The notes under the pieces were generated by a model, which was given only the letters and a program-made list of their open reading frames with translations, searched no databases and had not been told where the DNA came from. The translations under genes were made by a program, and so were the position numbers. A stretch of DNA of 64,000 bases from JAVZOV01 sp049976445 (GTDB lineage: Archaea; Thermoproteota; Thermoprotei; Gearchaeales; WAQG01), in contig JBMFIF010000003.1 of the NCBI GenBank assembly GCA_049976445.1, positions 6,013-70,012 of the forward strand, in the 5' to 3' direction. This document shows positions 8,370 to 16,880 of the stretch, one piece after another (the stretch's first letter is position 1; each line of letters starts with the position of its first letter).

Positions 8370-8605
8370 GATAAAATTTTCTTATATAACCATTTATAAA
8401 GTAAAGTGCTTAAACTTTAACATGACATGCAAAGACTACCGTTTTGAAGTGATGCACATAACAAAGTGAACCTAATTTTTGATTTTTGTATCTGTTGTCT
8501 GTATCATGATGCAGTCTATTTAATCTATAATTCTTAGGCGCATATATTTAACTTTCATATTTCATTAATTATGAGGAAAAATGTTGTATTTATCTAAAAA
8601 TTAGA

Positions 8606-8680
8606 TGGGCCGGGCCGGATTTGAACCGGCGACCACTGCCTCGTAAGGGCAGCATCCTAACCAGTCTAGACGACCGGCCC
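8606..8680 (-). tRNA. tRNA-Val (TAC)
   Basis: Reverse-strand cloverleaf with acceptor GGGCCGG/CCGGCCC and anticodon arm CTGCC-CTTACGA-GGCAG (anticodon TAC). The T arm is GCCGG-TTCAAAT-CCGGC, the discriminator A. There is no intron. It is the intact sister of the interrupted tRNA-Val(GAC) at 11882-11987; the two share most of their body sequence. Confidence 0.96.
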
Positions 8681-8759
8681 TCTGTTAATGTAAGTAAAAC
8701 GAGATTTTTAAGTATATCGTCATTATTTTGCTGAGTAAGGGATATCGTCTAAAGTGAGT

Positions 8760-9317
8760 TTATGGATCGTCTATTGAGATTATTGTTGGTTGGCTTTCGG
8801 ATTCTATTTTTTTCATTAAATCCTCTATAAATTTAATAATCATAGAGTTATCTTGAGTTTCTAAAACTGAATCGCATTCTGGGCATTTGAAGCTATGATC
8901 GTATGCTTCATCGAATGTGTATCTTTTTTCAGGATGGTTTGGACATGCAAAAAACATGTTTTGTTTCTCGTATTCTAATCTGGTTTTAAGTTTTTCGAGA
9001 ACTATTTTTTTTCGTCTGAGTACTACGTTGGCTAAATTTTCGTAATCTAGGCTCCAATAATATGTAAACCAACCTGTGTCTGGTTCTTTTTCTCTTCGAT
9101 ATTTTACGATTCCTACGTCAAAGAGCTCGTAAAGTACTTTTCTTATTACACTCAGTTTAAGTCCAGTTCTTTTTATTAGCCACTCTTCAGTAGTTTCTCT
9201 TCTCTCTGAGAGTGCAATAACTATGGGTTCTGCGACTGGCCCTACAAATGTTCTAGCCAGCTTTGATATGTATGATCTGAATTTCGCTTGATTTTCTGAT
9301 CTTGACATTTTGCTCAT
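8760..9317 (-). CDS. tfe: Transcription factor E, alpha subunit (TFE-alpha)
   Basis: 185 residues. The N-terminal extended winged helix (about 10-100) includes RTGLKLSVIRKVLYELFDVG. It is followed by a basic linker helix and a zinc ribbon with FFACPNHPEKRY and FKCPECDSVL. TFE helps TFB and TBP open promoter DNA. A partner TFE-beta is encoded at 31307-31714. The gene is monocistronic, or heads a short leftward unit that ends in the gap before tRNA-Val. Confidence 0.94.
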   Translation of the reverse strand: MSKMSRSENQAKFRSYISKLARTFVGPVAEPIVIALSERRETTEEWLIKRTGLKLSVIRKVLYELFDVGIVKYRREKEPDTGWFTYYWSLDYENLANVVLRRKKIVLEKLKTRLEYEKQNMFFACPNHPEKRYTFDEAYDHSFKCPECDSVLETQDNSMIIKFIEDLMKKIESESQPTIISIDDP

Positions 9318-9379
9318 TTATTATTTAACCTTAAGATATTTAACTTTTAATATAGCATATTAGCGGGATTCAAGAGGTA

Positions 9380-9916
9380 TTATTCATTAGGTTTTATATT
9401 AATTACTTTTTTCCCACGTTCTGATGGTATGATTTGTATTTTAGCGTTGGTGAAAGTTTTATAAAATTCTTTACCTTCAAATAAGTGATCGAGAAATACT
9501 GCAAGAGCGGCTACTTCGCTATGAGGTTGATTTGTTACTGAGACATTATATGTTGCCATCTCATAAATTTCTTTAGGCACTTTTGATGCTCCAATTATTA
9601 TTAATTTATCTTTATTGCTAGTTTTTATCTTATCTATTATAGATGGTAATGGAAGGCCATACATCGTAAGATGTATTACTTCATTTCCGTTTTCAACCCA
9701 TTTTTTAATGAAACTTCTCCATGAAATGCCCATTTTTAGTATAAATGGACCGCCGAATCTATTTATTACGTCATGAATCTTCCTTTCTATTTTTTCATCT
9801 ACAGTATCGAATATGATACCATCTGCACCAAATGCCCTAGCTACTAATGCACAATGGGTACTCACTCTTTTGTCTCGTTCAGGTCTATGTCCTAGTCTGA
9901 ATACAAAGATTTTCAT
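9380..9916 (-). CDS. trm56: tRNA (cytidine56-2'-O)-methyltransferase aTrm56
   Basis: 178-residue SPOUT methyltransferase. MKIFVFRLGHRPERDKRVSTH is the family N-terminus (here with its internal RLGHRPERD signature), followed by AFGADGII, IHLTMYGLPLP, the knot segment LIIIGASKVP and NQPHSEVAALAVFLDH. It modifies C56 in the T loop. It overlaps the upstream aMBF1 gene by 4 bp (ATGA), so the pair is one transcript. Confidence 0.93.
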   Translation of the reverse strand: MKIFVFRLGHRPERDKRVSTHCALVARAFGADGIIFDTVDEKIERKIHDVINRFGGPFILKMGISWRSFIKKWVENGNEVIHLTMYGLPLPSIIDKIKTSNKDKLIIIGASKVPKEIYEMATYNVSVTNQPHSEVAALAVFLDHLFEGKEFYKTFTNAKIQIIPSERGKKVINIKPNE

Positions 9917-10440
9917 TTTGTCTCGTCAGTCTTTTTAGGCATTTTAAGTTTTGCAACATCACCTAATGTTAAATCTATTGATATAGAATTTTGGCTTAAA
10001 TTTGTGACCGAGGGGATTTTCTCAATAAGAGGGATGCCCAATATTTTCTCTATTTTCCTTGCTAACTGGATACTAGGAATGATGGACCCCGCCTCAATCT
10101 TTTTTATTACAGAAACTTTTTCGCCTAACTGACTAGCTAAAAAGTCTTGGGTCCATCCTAATCTTTCTCTAGCAGATTTTATTAGAGATGGATATTCATC
10201 AACAACTTTTATATCCTCATTAAAAATATCTTTTTCGAATTTTCTTTGAACAGTCCTACTACTTGGTTTTGGCTGTATTTTAGATTGTGCTGAGAGCGTT
10301 TGAATTTGTGAAACTTGTCTAGTCTTTATTGGCGTACCGTATCGTGAACATTCATTGCAGACGGTTAATTTTGCCCCTCCTATTAAGATAGTAACAGGTT
10401 GACCTTTAATAGGTTTACCGCAGATTTCGCATGTAAGCAA
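9913..10440 (-). CDS. Archaeal multiprotein bridging factor aMBF1
   Basis: 175 residues. An N-terminal zinc ribbon (CEICGKPI near residue 4 and CNECSRYG) is joined by a ~45-residue linker rich in Ser and Gln to an XRE-type HTH (ARERLGWTQDFLASQLG ... GSIIPSIQLARKIEKILG). This is the conserved aMBF1 layout; family members contact the ribosome or transcription machinery. The start is TTG at 10440. It is divergent from the TGT C-terminal gene across 75 bp. Confidence 0.93.
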   Translation of the reverse strand: MLTCEICGKPIKGQPVTILIGGAKLTVCNECSRYGTPIKTRQVSQIQTLSAQSKIQPKPSSRTVQRKFEKDIFNEDIKVVDEYPSLIKSARERLGWTQDFLASQLGEKVSVIKKIEAGSIIPSIQLARKIEKILGIPLIEKIPSVTNLSQNSISIDLTLGDVAKLKMPKKTDETK

Positions 10441-10515
10441 AGCTTACACCACTATATAAGTATTTTAAGGTGAAATATATCTTAATCTTCTTGTAAGGTG
10501 GTGATTCTTCTGAAC

Positions 10516-10971
10516 GTGATGTTATCACAAATTAGGAGGATAGCAGACTACCAGTTTGGCTTAGGGGTTGGTAAAATATTGTTTCCTGATAATGTTAACA
10601 TTGAACTTTCAAAACAAGGAAGACCAAGAAGGATTTATTTAAACAATAAGCTGATAGCCACTATACGTGCACGTGATGGATATATTGCACTCACATTAGA
10701 TGGTGCAAGAATACTATTACAAAGTAATTTGGTAGAAAAAAATATTGTAATCATATCTGAGGATGCAGTACCTTTTGTAAAAAATGGGCGTAATGTATTC
10801 GTTAAATTTATTGAGCATGCCCCTAAAGAACTAAAAGCAGGTGAAGAAGTTATTATAGTTAACAAAAGGAAAGAATTAATAGCTGTTGGAAGAGCTATTT
10901 TAAATGGTGAAGAGATGTTAAGTTTAAAGTCTGGATTAGCAATTAAAGTTAGGAGGGGTGTTGAAGATTGA
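10516..10971 (+). CDS. Archaeosine TGT C-terminal subunit (C2 + PUA domains)
   Basis: About 151 residues that correspond to the missing C-terminal end of the transglycosylase at 3201-4787. The C2-like part starts IRRIADYQFGLGVGKILFP. The PUA part (roughly the last 75 residues) contains SEDAVPFVKNGRNVFVKFI, then NKRKELIAVGRAIL and GLAIKVRRG. PUA binding helps unfold the tRNA D-arm so position 15 can be reached. A strong AAGGTGGTGA at 10495-10504 favours the GTG at 10516 or ATG at 10519 over GTG 10498. It overlaps the NAC gene by 4 bp. Confidence 0.85.
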   Translation: MMLSQIRRIADYQFGLGVGKILFPDNVNIELSKQGRPRRIYLNNKLIATIRARDGYIALTLDGARILLQSNLVEKNIVIISEDAVPFVKNGRNVFVKFIEHAPKELKAGEEVIIVNKRKELIAVGRAILNGEEMLSLKSGLAIKVRRGVED

Positions 10972-11345
10972 GCAGGATTATGAACAGAAACATGATGCGA
11001 ACTTTACAACGTATGGGCATTAGCGTGGAACCACTCAATGGTGTCAGAGAAGTCCATTTAATATTTGATGATAAGACTCTGAAACTTATTAATCCATCAG
11101 TAATGGTAACAAAAGCTGGTGGACAAGATATATATCAGATAGTCGCTGAAAAGATAGTAGAAGAAAGACAGGCTCTCCAAACACCGTTATCAAAACCTGA
11201 AGAACAACCTCTAACTATTCCAGAAGAGGATGTGGTGTTAGTTGCAGAGCAAACAGGTGTTTCAAAGGAAAAAGCAAAACAAGCACTAATGCAAACCAAT
11301 GGAGATATAGCGGCTGCAATACTTATGCTAAAGTCAAAGAGGTAA
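10968..11345 (+). CDS. nac: Nascent polypeptide-associated complex protein (archaeal NAC)
   Basis: 125 residues. A basic N-terminal tail is followed by the NAC beta domain (GVREVHLIFDDKTLKLINP ... VTKAGGQDIYQIVA) and a C-terminal UBA domain (VVLVAEQTGVSKEKAKQAL). Archaeal NAC is a homodimer that binds nascent chains at the ribosome exit. The TTG start shares bases with the preceding TGA (TTGA), which implies translational coupling. Confidence 0.95.
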   Translation: MSRIMNRNMMRTLQRMGISVEPLNGVREVHLIFDDKTLKLINPSVMVTKAGGQDIYQIVAEKIVEERQALQTPLSKPEEQPLTIPEEDVVLVAEQTGVSKEKAKQALMQTNGDIAAAILMLKSKR

Positions 11346-11350
11346 ATCAT

Positions 11351-11878
11351 TTGTTAACAGTACGTACTAATGGTTTAATAGTACTAATTCAAGGAATAAA
11401 AGTTCGTTCACCAATTAATATTAACTCACTTAAAAAAATTCTTGAAAAAGCTAATAGTAATAATTACGTTATACAGTTAATTGATGCAGATATTGTCGCT
11501 TCTCTTCATCATTTAATCGCGGCAATAATTAGAACAGAACGTTCTTTTCATTCAAAAAGGAATATTTCGCACAAAAAGCACGTAGAATTGCTCTTGCGAT
11601 TATGTGGTACACGTCAGATTTCTGATGCAATAAAAATTGCTGGTATAAAACCAGATTCTGTTAATGTTATACTCATATGTTATGGAAAAACAGAATGTCC
11701 ACACGTTAAAACGATCCTTAATATGATTGATGGTGATTTAGAAAATAATATTCTTTACCTTAATAAAGAAAAGAGAAATAAGTTAATCAAGATTTATAAT
11801 TTACCGTCTAGCATTTCTGATGAAGATTTAATAAAGTATGTACTTTTTAAAACATCGTTAATAGAGATAGAATCGTGA
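11351..11878 (+). CDS. cgi121: KEOPS complex subunit Cgi121
   Basis: 175 residues. The core LHHLIAAIIRTERSFHSKRN and the signature LLRLCGTRQISDAIKIAGI, then VNVILICYGK, match Cgi121, which recruits tRNA to the KEOPS complex for t6A37 formation. It follows NAC by 5 bp with a TTG start, making a three-gene unit of tRNA-modification and nascent-chain genes. No other KEOPS subunit is in the window. Confidence 0.9.
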   Translation: MLTVRTNGLIVLIQGIKVRSPININSLKKILEKANSNNYVIQLIDADIVASLHHLIAAIIRTERSFHSKRNISHKKHVELLLRLCGTRQISDAIKIAGIKPDSVNVILICYGKTECPHVKTILNMIDGDLENNILYLNKEKRNKLIKIYNLPSSISDEDLIKYVLFKTSLIEIES

Positions 11879-11881
11879 TAA

Positions 11882-11987
11882 TGGGCCGGGCCGGACTTGA
11901 ACCGGCGACCACCACCGCGTCAGGGTGGCATCCTACCAATCTAGACGACCGTTCTGTGCCATTAGGCAGCCCAGGGTTACCCGACCC
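11882..11987 (-). tRNA. tRNA-Val (GAC), interrupted near position 7/8
   Basis: Reverse strand. The body is a normal valine tRNA: anticodon arm CCACC-CTGACGC-GGTGG (anticodon GAC), T arm GCCGG-TTCAAGT-CCGGC, 3' acceptor CCGGCCC (11883-11889), discriminator A. The segment directly next to the D-arm cannot form the acceptor stem, but GGGTCGG at 11981-11987 pairs with the 3' strand throughout (one G:U). It is separated from the TCGTCTAG D-arm by 32 extra nt. That insert contains a TGCC-TAAT-GGCA hairpin and lies between two CGG copies, so the exact splice point is ambiguous. Most likely a non-canonical intron; the alternative is a disrupted gene. Confidence 0.8.
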
Positions 11988-12113
11988 ATAAATATTTTAA
12001 AAAGACTGCAATATAACCTATTCGCTTATTTTTTAATGATAAAAATAATATTTCACGCACAATAATAAATTTATTTAAATATCACTCTAACTAATATAAA
12101 ATGAGGTGAAACA

Positions 12114-14618
12114 ATGTCGGTGAACTCTGATTTAAAGGCTAAAGTAGGGCGTGATTTTGCTTTTCCTGAATACAGGCCTCGTTATCCGCGAGACCCACTC
12201 TATAAACTTAGGCATATTAGGGCTGAGCTTAAAATTGATGTGTGGAATCGCTCAGTTGATGGAAAAGTTACTTATATTGTGAACGGAAATCGTTCTCACG
12301 TAACTTATATTGATCTTGATGCTGTTGAAATGATCATTAAGGCAGTAAAAAATATTTCTGGCAAAGAATTACGTTTTGATTATGATGGAAAGGTTCTCAG
12401 GGTATATCCTGAAACAGAGATTTCGGATGATACTGAGTATACATTTATAGTTGAATATTCTGCAAAGCCTCGTAAAGGCCTTTATTTTATACTTCCTGAT
12501 AAGTACTATCCAGATCGCGTGCCTCAAGTATGGAGTCAGGGAGAAGCAGAAGATAATAAGTATTGGTTACCAATTTATGACTATCCTAATAATAAAACTA
12601 CTGCCGAGATTATAATTACAACTCAATCTAATTTCGTAGTAGTATCAAACGGTGATTTAGTGTCTATCATTGAAAAAAATGGGTGGAAAACATGGCATTG
12701 GAAATTAGATAAACCTAATTCTACATACTTGTTAAGTATTGCTATAGGTGATTTTTCAAAATTTGAAGAAGTTCATGATGGAATAAAGTTTGAATACTAT
12801 GTTCCTAGGGGACGAGAAAATGATGTAGAAAGAAGTTTTCGGAAGACTCCTGATATGATGAGGTTCTTTAGCGAATATACAGGTATACCATATCCTTATA
12901 AAAGATATGCACAAGTCTGCGTGTCTGATTTTATTTTTGGAGGCATGGAAAATGTGACGGCAGCAACGTTAACTGATACAACGCTTCATGATGAAAAAGC
13001 TCATATGGATTTCTTTAGTGAACCATTAGTTGCGCATGAGCTTGCACATCAATGGTTTGGTGATATGGTTACAACCAAAGATTGGGCTAATATATGGCTT
13101 AATGAATCTTTTGCTACTTACTTCGAGAATCTCTATCTTGAAAGAGATCGAGGAAATGCAGAATTTATTTATGAAGTATACAGGGACTTACAATCATATT
13201 TAGATGAATATAGGACTAGGTATGCGCGTCCTATTGTAACACGATTATATGCTATACCAGATGAAGTCTTTGATGGACATGCCTATCCTAAAGGTGCTGT
13301 TGTTCTGCATATGTTAAGGAATATTATAGGTGACGAAATGTTCAGAAAAGCCATAAATCTTTATCTTAATCGTTATAAGTTTAGTAATGCAGATACTGAG
13401 GATCTGAGAAAATGTATTGAAGAGGTGACAGGCAAAAATTTTGAGTGGTTCTTTGATCAATTTGTTTATAGTTCAGGGCATCCTGTATTAAAAATATCAT
13501 ACTCATGGGAACCAAATTCTAAGCTCTTGAAAATAACTATTAAGCAAACACAGGGTGATGATTCATTAAGTGTCTATAAACTACCTCTTGAAATAGAAAT
13601 AAGGAAAGGTTCTATAAAAATTAGAAAAACATTTTGGATCGATGAACGAGAGCAAATTATTTACATACCATTTGAAGATAAACCTGATTATGTATGTATT
13701 GATCCAGAGCTTAAAAATCTAATGGTTTTGGATATAGATGCTGGTATAGAAGAGTGGATAAAACAATTAGAATGCGAATATGTATATTGTAAGATCTTGG
13801 CTGCAAATGCTTTAGGTAAGATTGGTGGAAGCAGAGCTGTAGAAGCATTAAAAAAGGCCTTAATTTCTGATGAATACTGGTTTATAAAATCGGAAAGCGC
13901 TAAGGCTCTTGGTAAAATAGGTAGTAGTGAAGCGAAGGAGGCTTTGCTTGAAGGACTTGAAAAAGTAAAGGAAGCCCGAGCTCGTCGTTCAATTGTTGAT
14001 GCGCTTAGTAACTTTAAAGAAGATAACGTTGCTACCGCTCTTCTTAAGGTTCTTAAAAATAATGATGAGAGTTATTATGTGAGATATCAGGCTGCAGTAA
14101 GTTTAGGAAAAATGAAAAGGAAAGAATACTTCAATGATCTTGTTGAAGTATTAAGTGTGCCCTCGCACAATTATGTAATCACAGTAGGTTCATTATTAGG
14201 TCTTGGAGAATTAGGTAGTGATGATGCTTTGAAGATTATAATGGATCATACTGAATTAGGGAAACCAGGTTTAGTAAGAATAGGAGCTATTCTTGCGTTA
14301 GCAAAGTTTCCAGGAAAAGTGGAAGTGATAAAGAAGTTAGAAGAGTTATCAAAGGATCCGGATCTAAGGATCCGTTCAGCAGTGATCCGCGCAACAGCAG
14401 AATTAATGGATCCTAGGTTACTTCCAATGTTAGATGCATTATCAGCTACAGACCTTCATGGACGTATAATTAGGTCAGCTAGAGAAACAGCAGTAAAAAT
14501 TAGATCGTCAATGGAAAAAGGTTTAGAATATAAACAGTTAAGGGAAGAATTAGATAAAATTAGAGAGGAAAACAGGAAATTACTTGAAAGAATTGCTAAG
14601 ATTGAATCGAAGGGATAG
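12114..14618 (+). CDS. M1-family zinc aminopeptidase with C-terminal HEAT repeats
   Basis: 834 residues. N-terminal beta saddle, exopeptidase motif GGMEN (276-280, a GAMEN variant), zinc site HELAH (308-312) and E331 in NESFATYFE; the catalytic core ends near 540. From about 545 to 790 come repeated helical pairs such as ANALGKIGGSRAVEALKKA and SAKALGKIGSSEAKEALLEG, which are HEAT/PBS-type repeats. A coiled coil (about 800-834) closes the protein. The core resembles tricorn-interacting factors F2/F3, but the HEAT tail replaces the usual ERAP1-like domain. No signal peptide, so cytosolic. ATG 12114 has AGGTGA just upstream. Confidence 0.92.
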   Translation: MSVNSDLKAKVGRDFAFPEYRPRYPRDPLYKLRHIRAELKIDVWNRSVDGKVTYIVNGNRSHVTYIDLDAVEMIIKAVKNISGKELRFDYDGKVLRVYPETEISDDTEYTFIVEYSAKPRKGLYFILPDKYYPDRVPQVWSQGEAEDNKYWLPIYDYPNNKTTAEIIITTQSNFVVVSNGDLVSIIEKNGWKTWHWKLDKPNSTYLLSIAIGDFSKFEEVHDGIKFEYYVPRGRENDVERSFRKTPDMMRFFSEYTGIPYPYKRYAQVCVSDFIFGGMENVTAATLTDTTLHDEKAHMDFFSEPLVAHELAHQWFGDMVTTKDWANIWLNESFATYFENLYLERDRGNAEFIYEVYRDLQSYLDEYRTRYARPIVTRLYAIPDEVFDGHAYPKGAVVLHMLRNIIGDEMFRKAINLYLNRYKFSNADTEDLRKCIEEVTGKNFEWFFDQFVYSSGHPVLKISYSWEPNSKLLKITIKQTQGDDSLSVYKLPLEIEIRKGSIKIRKTFWIDEREQIIYIPFEDKPDYVCIDPELKNLMVLDIDAGIEEWIKQLECEYVYCKILAANALGKIGGSRAVEALKKALISDEYWFIKSESAKALGKIGSSEAKEALLEGLEKVKEARARRSIVDALSNFKEDNVATALLKVLKNNDESYYVRYQAAVSLGKMKRKEYFNDLVEVLSVPSHNYVITVGSLLGLGELGSDDALKIIMDHTELGKPGLVRIGAILALAKFPGKVEVIKKLEELSKDPDLRIRSAVIRATAELMDPRLLPMLDALSATDLHGRIIRSARETAVKIRSSMEKGLEYKQLREELDKIREENRKLLERIAKIESKG

Positions 14619-14622
14619 TTAA

Positions 14623-15711
14623 TCACTTTATATTAATTTTTATCCAGCAATGCCCACGTAGGTTTCCCAAAGCAATGTTTATCTTTACCTTGGTATGTAC
14701 TATTTTTTCTGATTTTAATGTAATATTGGCTTTACCTATATATTTAATAATTTCTAAATCGTTACCTGTGACTTTACCTACATTTGTTAAATCAACCCAT
14801 GTTTCTAAAGGTTCAACATTAAATTTAGATCCAATTGTATAAAAGTTTATGAAATAAGGTTCATTAATTTTTCCATGATCCTGTACATCGACTATTACAA
14901 CCGGGTTTATTAGTATTGAAGCTATTTCTGGTGATATGACTTTTTCCCATGATTCTCTACTAACTGTCTCTGCAAATTTTGTCATTTTTTCTATATTACC
15001 TGATTCAAAGAAACCACTTGTTGCGTCCCAAATAGCTTGAGATCTCCAGTATTCATCATCAATCTCATTAAGAACCGTTATTATATCATTTATTAGAAAG
15101 CCCCATTTAGCAAGGAGTCTTACAAAATCAGACATTATTTGAAATCTTTGAGATTTATCTTGAATGAAATTTATATCATTCATGATCAAATTAATAAGTT
15201 GGTCTCTATATTCGCTAAGTTCGCTATTTAAAATATTACCTAACATGATTAGAAGTTCTGATCTATTTAAAGGATCGTTAATATTTTCTATGCTATCAAA
15301 TATTTCATTAATAGTTTCTTTAAAAACACCATATTCTAGAAATATTCCAGCGATCTGAAGTATTCTAATAATTGCTGACAATCGGTTATACAAATCTTTT
15401 AACTCTTTTGCATATGAAAAAGCTTTATTAATGATCTCTGATGCCTTTTCTATATAATAACCTTCGGCATATATTTCAGCTAATTTTGCAAGCAACCATA
15501 CATAATCCTCACCTTTTTCCATTGTACTAAGCTCTTTATCAGCAAGTTGTAATATTGTTTGCGCCTCATTTAATTTATTAATATTCATGAATATTTTTGA
15601 TATTTCTAATTGGTACAACATTTTCCAGTAAAAATTATTTTCAGTTTTTAACATAGATTGTAATCGGTGTATTTCCTTCTCAGGGTTAATTAATTTAATG
15701 AGATATTTCAT
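14623..15711 (-). CDS. Hypothetical alpha-solenoid protein with C-terminal beta domain
   Basis: I do not recognise this 362-residue protein. About residues 1-260 are a run of amphipathic helices spaced like TPR repeats (LEISKIFMNINKLNEAQTIL, LAKLAEIYAEGYYIEKASEI). The last ~90 residues are strand-rich (VVIVDVQDHGKINEPYFINF, KVTGNDLEIIKYIG). It contains no signal peptide or catalytic motif. It is convergent with the HEAT-repeat aminopeptidase, with stops 5 bp apart. A scaffold role is a guess from shape alone. Confidence 0.7.
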   Translation of the reverse strand: MKYLIKLINPEKEIHRLQSMLKTENNFYWKMLYQLEISKIFMNINKLNEAQTILQLADKELSTMEKGEDYVWLLAKLAEIYAEGYYIEKASEIINKAFSYAKELKDLYNRLSAIIRILQIAGIFLEYGVFKETINEIFDSIENINDPLNRSELLIMLGNILNSELSEYRDQLINLIMNDINFIQDKSQRFQIMSDFVRLLAKWGFLINDIITVLNEIDDEYWRSQAIWDATSGFFESGNIEKMTKFAETVSRESWEKVISPEIASILINPVVIVDVQDHGKINEPYFINFYTIGSKFNVEPLETWVDLTNVGKVTGNDLEIIKYIGKANITLKSEKIVHTKVKINIALGNLRGHCWIKINIK

Positions 15712-15755
15712 CCTATTAGTAAATGATTTTTTACTAAATAAAGTTGTAGTACGAA

Positions 15756-16844
15756 TTATCTTGTTATTGTGGCATTTTTCAATGCTGAGAGGGTATCAAA
15801 AGCGTCTTTATTGTTAGCAAAATAACGACGTGCCGGTTCTAAAATTTTTATTAAGTAATTTGCAACAGCATTTTTGAGATCAAGTGGATGAAGTTTCCCC
15901 TCTATATAGTCTTTTTCTAATTCTGAATATGAATGGTATTCTATTGTACCGCCATACTTTAATGGTCTTTCGATCGTTATCGATGAATATTCACGAAATA
16001 TTATGTATTTAACTATGTCTAAAACTGGATTAAATCTAGTTTCTCTTTCAGGTGCGAATGCATTAAGTATTTTCTTTTTTATAGTTTCTGGTTCATCATA
16101 AATGAATATTGCAGTATTGGGAATACTTTTACTCATTTTTACTGATGAGAGAATCTCAGCTTTTTGTTCATCAGGTATTGGCCATACTGGTGGTTTTGCT
16201 AGTCCTTGAAGTAAATGATGATGTATGCTTACAGGTTTCCAGAATCCAAGTTTGGGGCCGATTTCTCTAGCAACCATGTTTGCTTTTCGCTGGTCCATGC
16301 CGAGTTGCGCAATCTTTACATTCATAAAAAATATGTCAGCAACTTGCATAGGTGTGTATATAAAATCTGCTACTCTCCTAGCCTCGACCTCTTTTCTACC
16401 CATAATTTCTAATGTTCGTTTTACTCTATCTATCGTCAGTTCTTGTGCAATTTGAAGAACTAACTTCCAGTAGTCTGAATCTTTATAAAGTTCATCGGCA
16501 TAAACGAATTCTATTTTATCTGCAGGAACACCTAGTGCTATCCATGCGTGTTTAAAGTGGTCAGCAGCTTTTCTTATTAATTCGAGATTTCCTCCAAGTT
16601 TTCTATTAATCCATGCATGCCATGTTGCTAAAAATGCTTTAAAGTGTATTCCAGCCTCTATAAAATCTTTCATTTTATATGCGCAAATTAAGCCTGTTCC
16701 TAAATGAACCATACCACTAGGTTCCCAACCATTATATGCAATTATATGCTCTTCCGTTTCAAGAAGCTGCTTTAACTCATCGATAGTAACTACCTCTTCA
16801 GTAGGTGGACGTATTATTAATTTTAATCGCTCTTCTATATCCAT
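15756..16844 (-). CDS. tyrS: Tyrosyl-tRNA synthetase
   Basis: 362-residue class I synthetase of the archaeal/eukaryotic TyrRS type. The HIGH-equivalent is HLGTG in WEPSGMVHLGTG; the KMSKS loop is VKMSKSIPN. The Rossmann fold includes AQLGMDQRKANMVARE. It lacks a long C-terminal extension, as is usual for archaeal TyrRS. ATG 16844 is preferred to the in-frame TTG at 16856. It lies 36 bp after the phosphoglycerate mutase gene on the same strand. Confidence 0.95.
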   Translation of the reverse strand: MDIEERLKLIIRPPTEEVVTIDELKQLLETEEHIIAYNGWEPSGMVHLGTGLICAYKMKDFIEAGIHFKAFLATWHAWINRKLGGNLELIRKAADHFKHAWIALGVPADKIEFVYADELYKDSDYWKLVLQIAQELTIDRVKRTLEIMGRKEVEARRVADFIYTPMQVADIFFMNVKIAQLGMDQRKANMVAREIGPKLGFWKPVSIHHHLLQGLAKPPVWPIPDEQKAEILSSVKMSKSIPNTAIFIYDEPETIKKKILNAFAPERETRFNPVLDIVKYIIFREYSSITIERPLKYGGTIEYHSYSELEKDYIEGKLHPLDLKNAVANYLIKILEPARRYFANNKDAFDTLSALKNATITR

Positions 16845-16880
16845 GGTATTAACCAATAATAAGTTATTTATAAAAATAAA

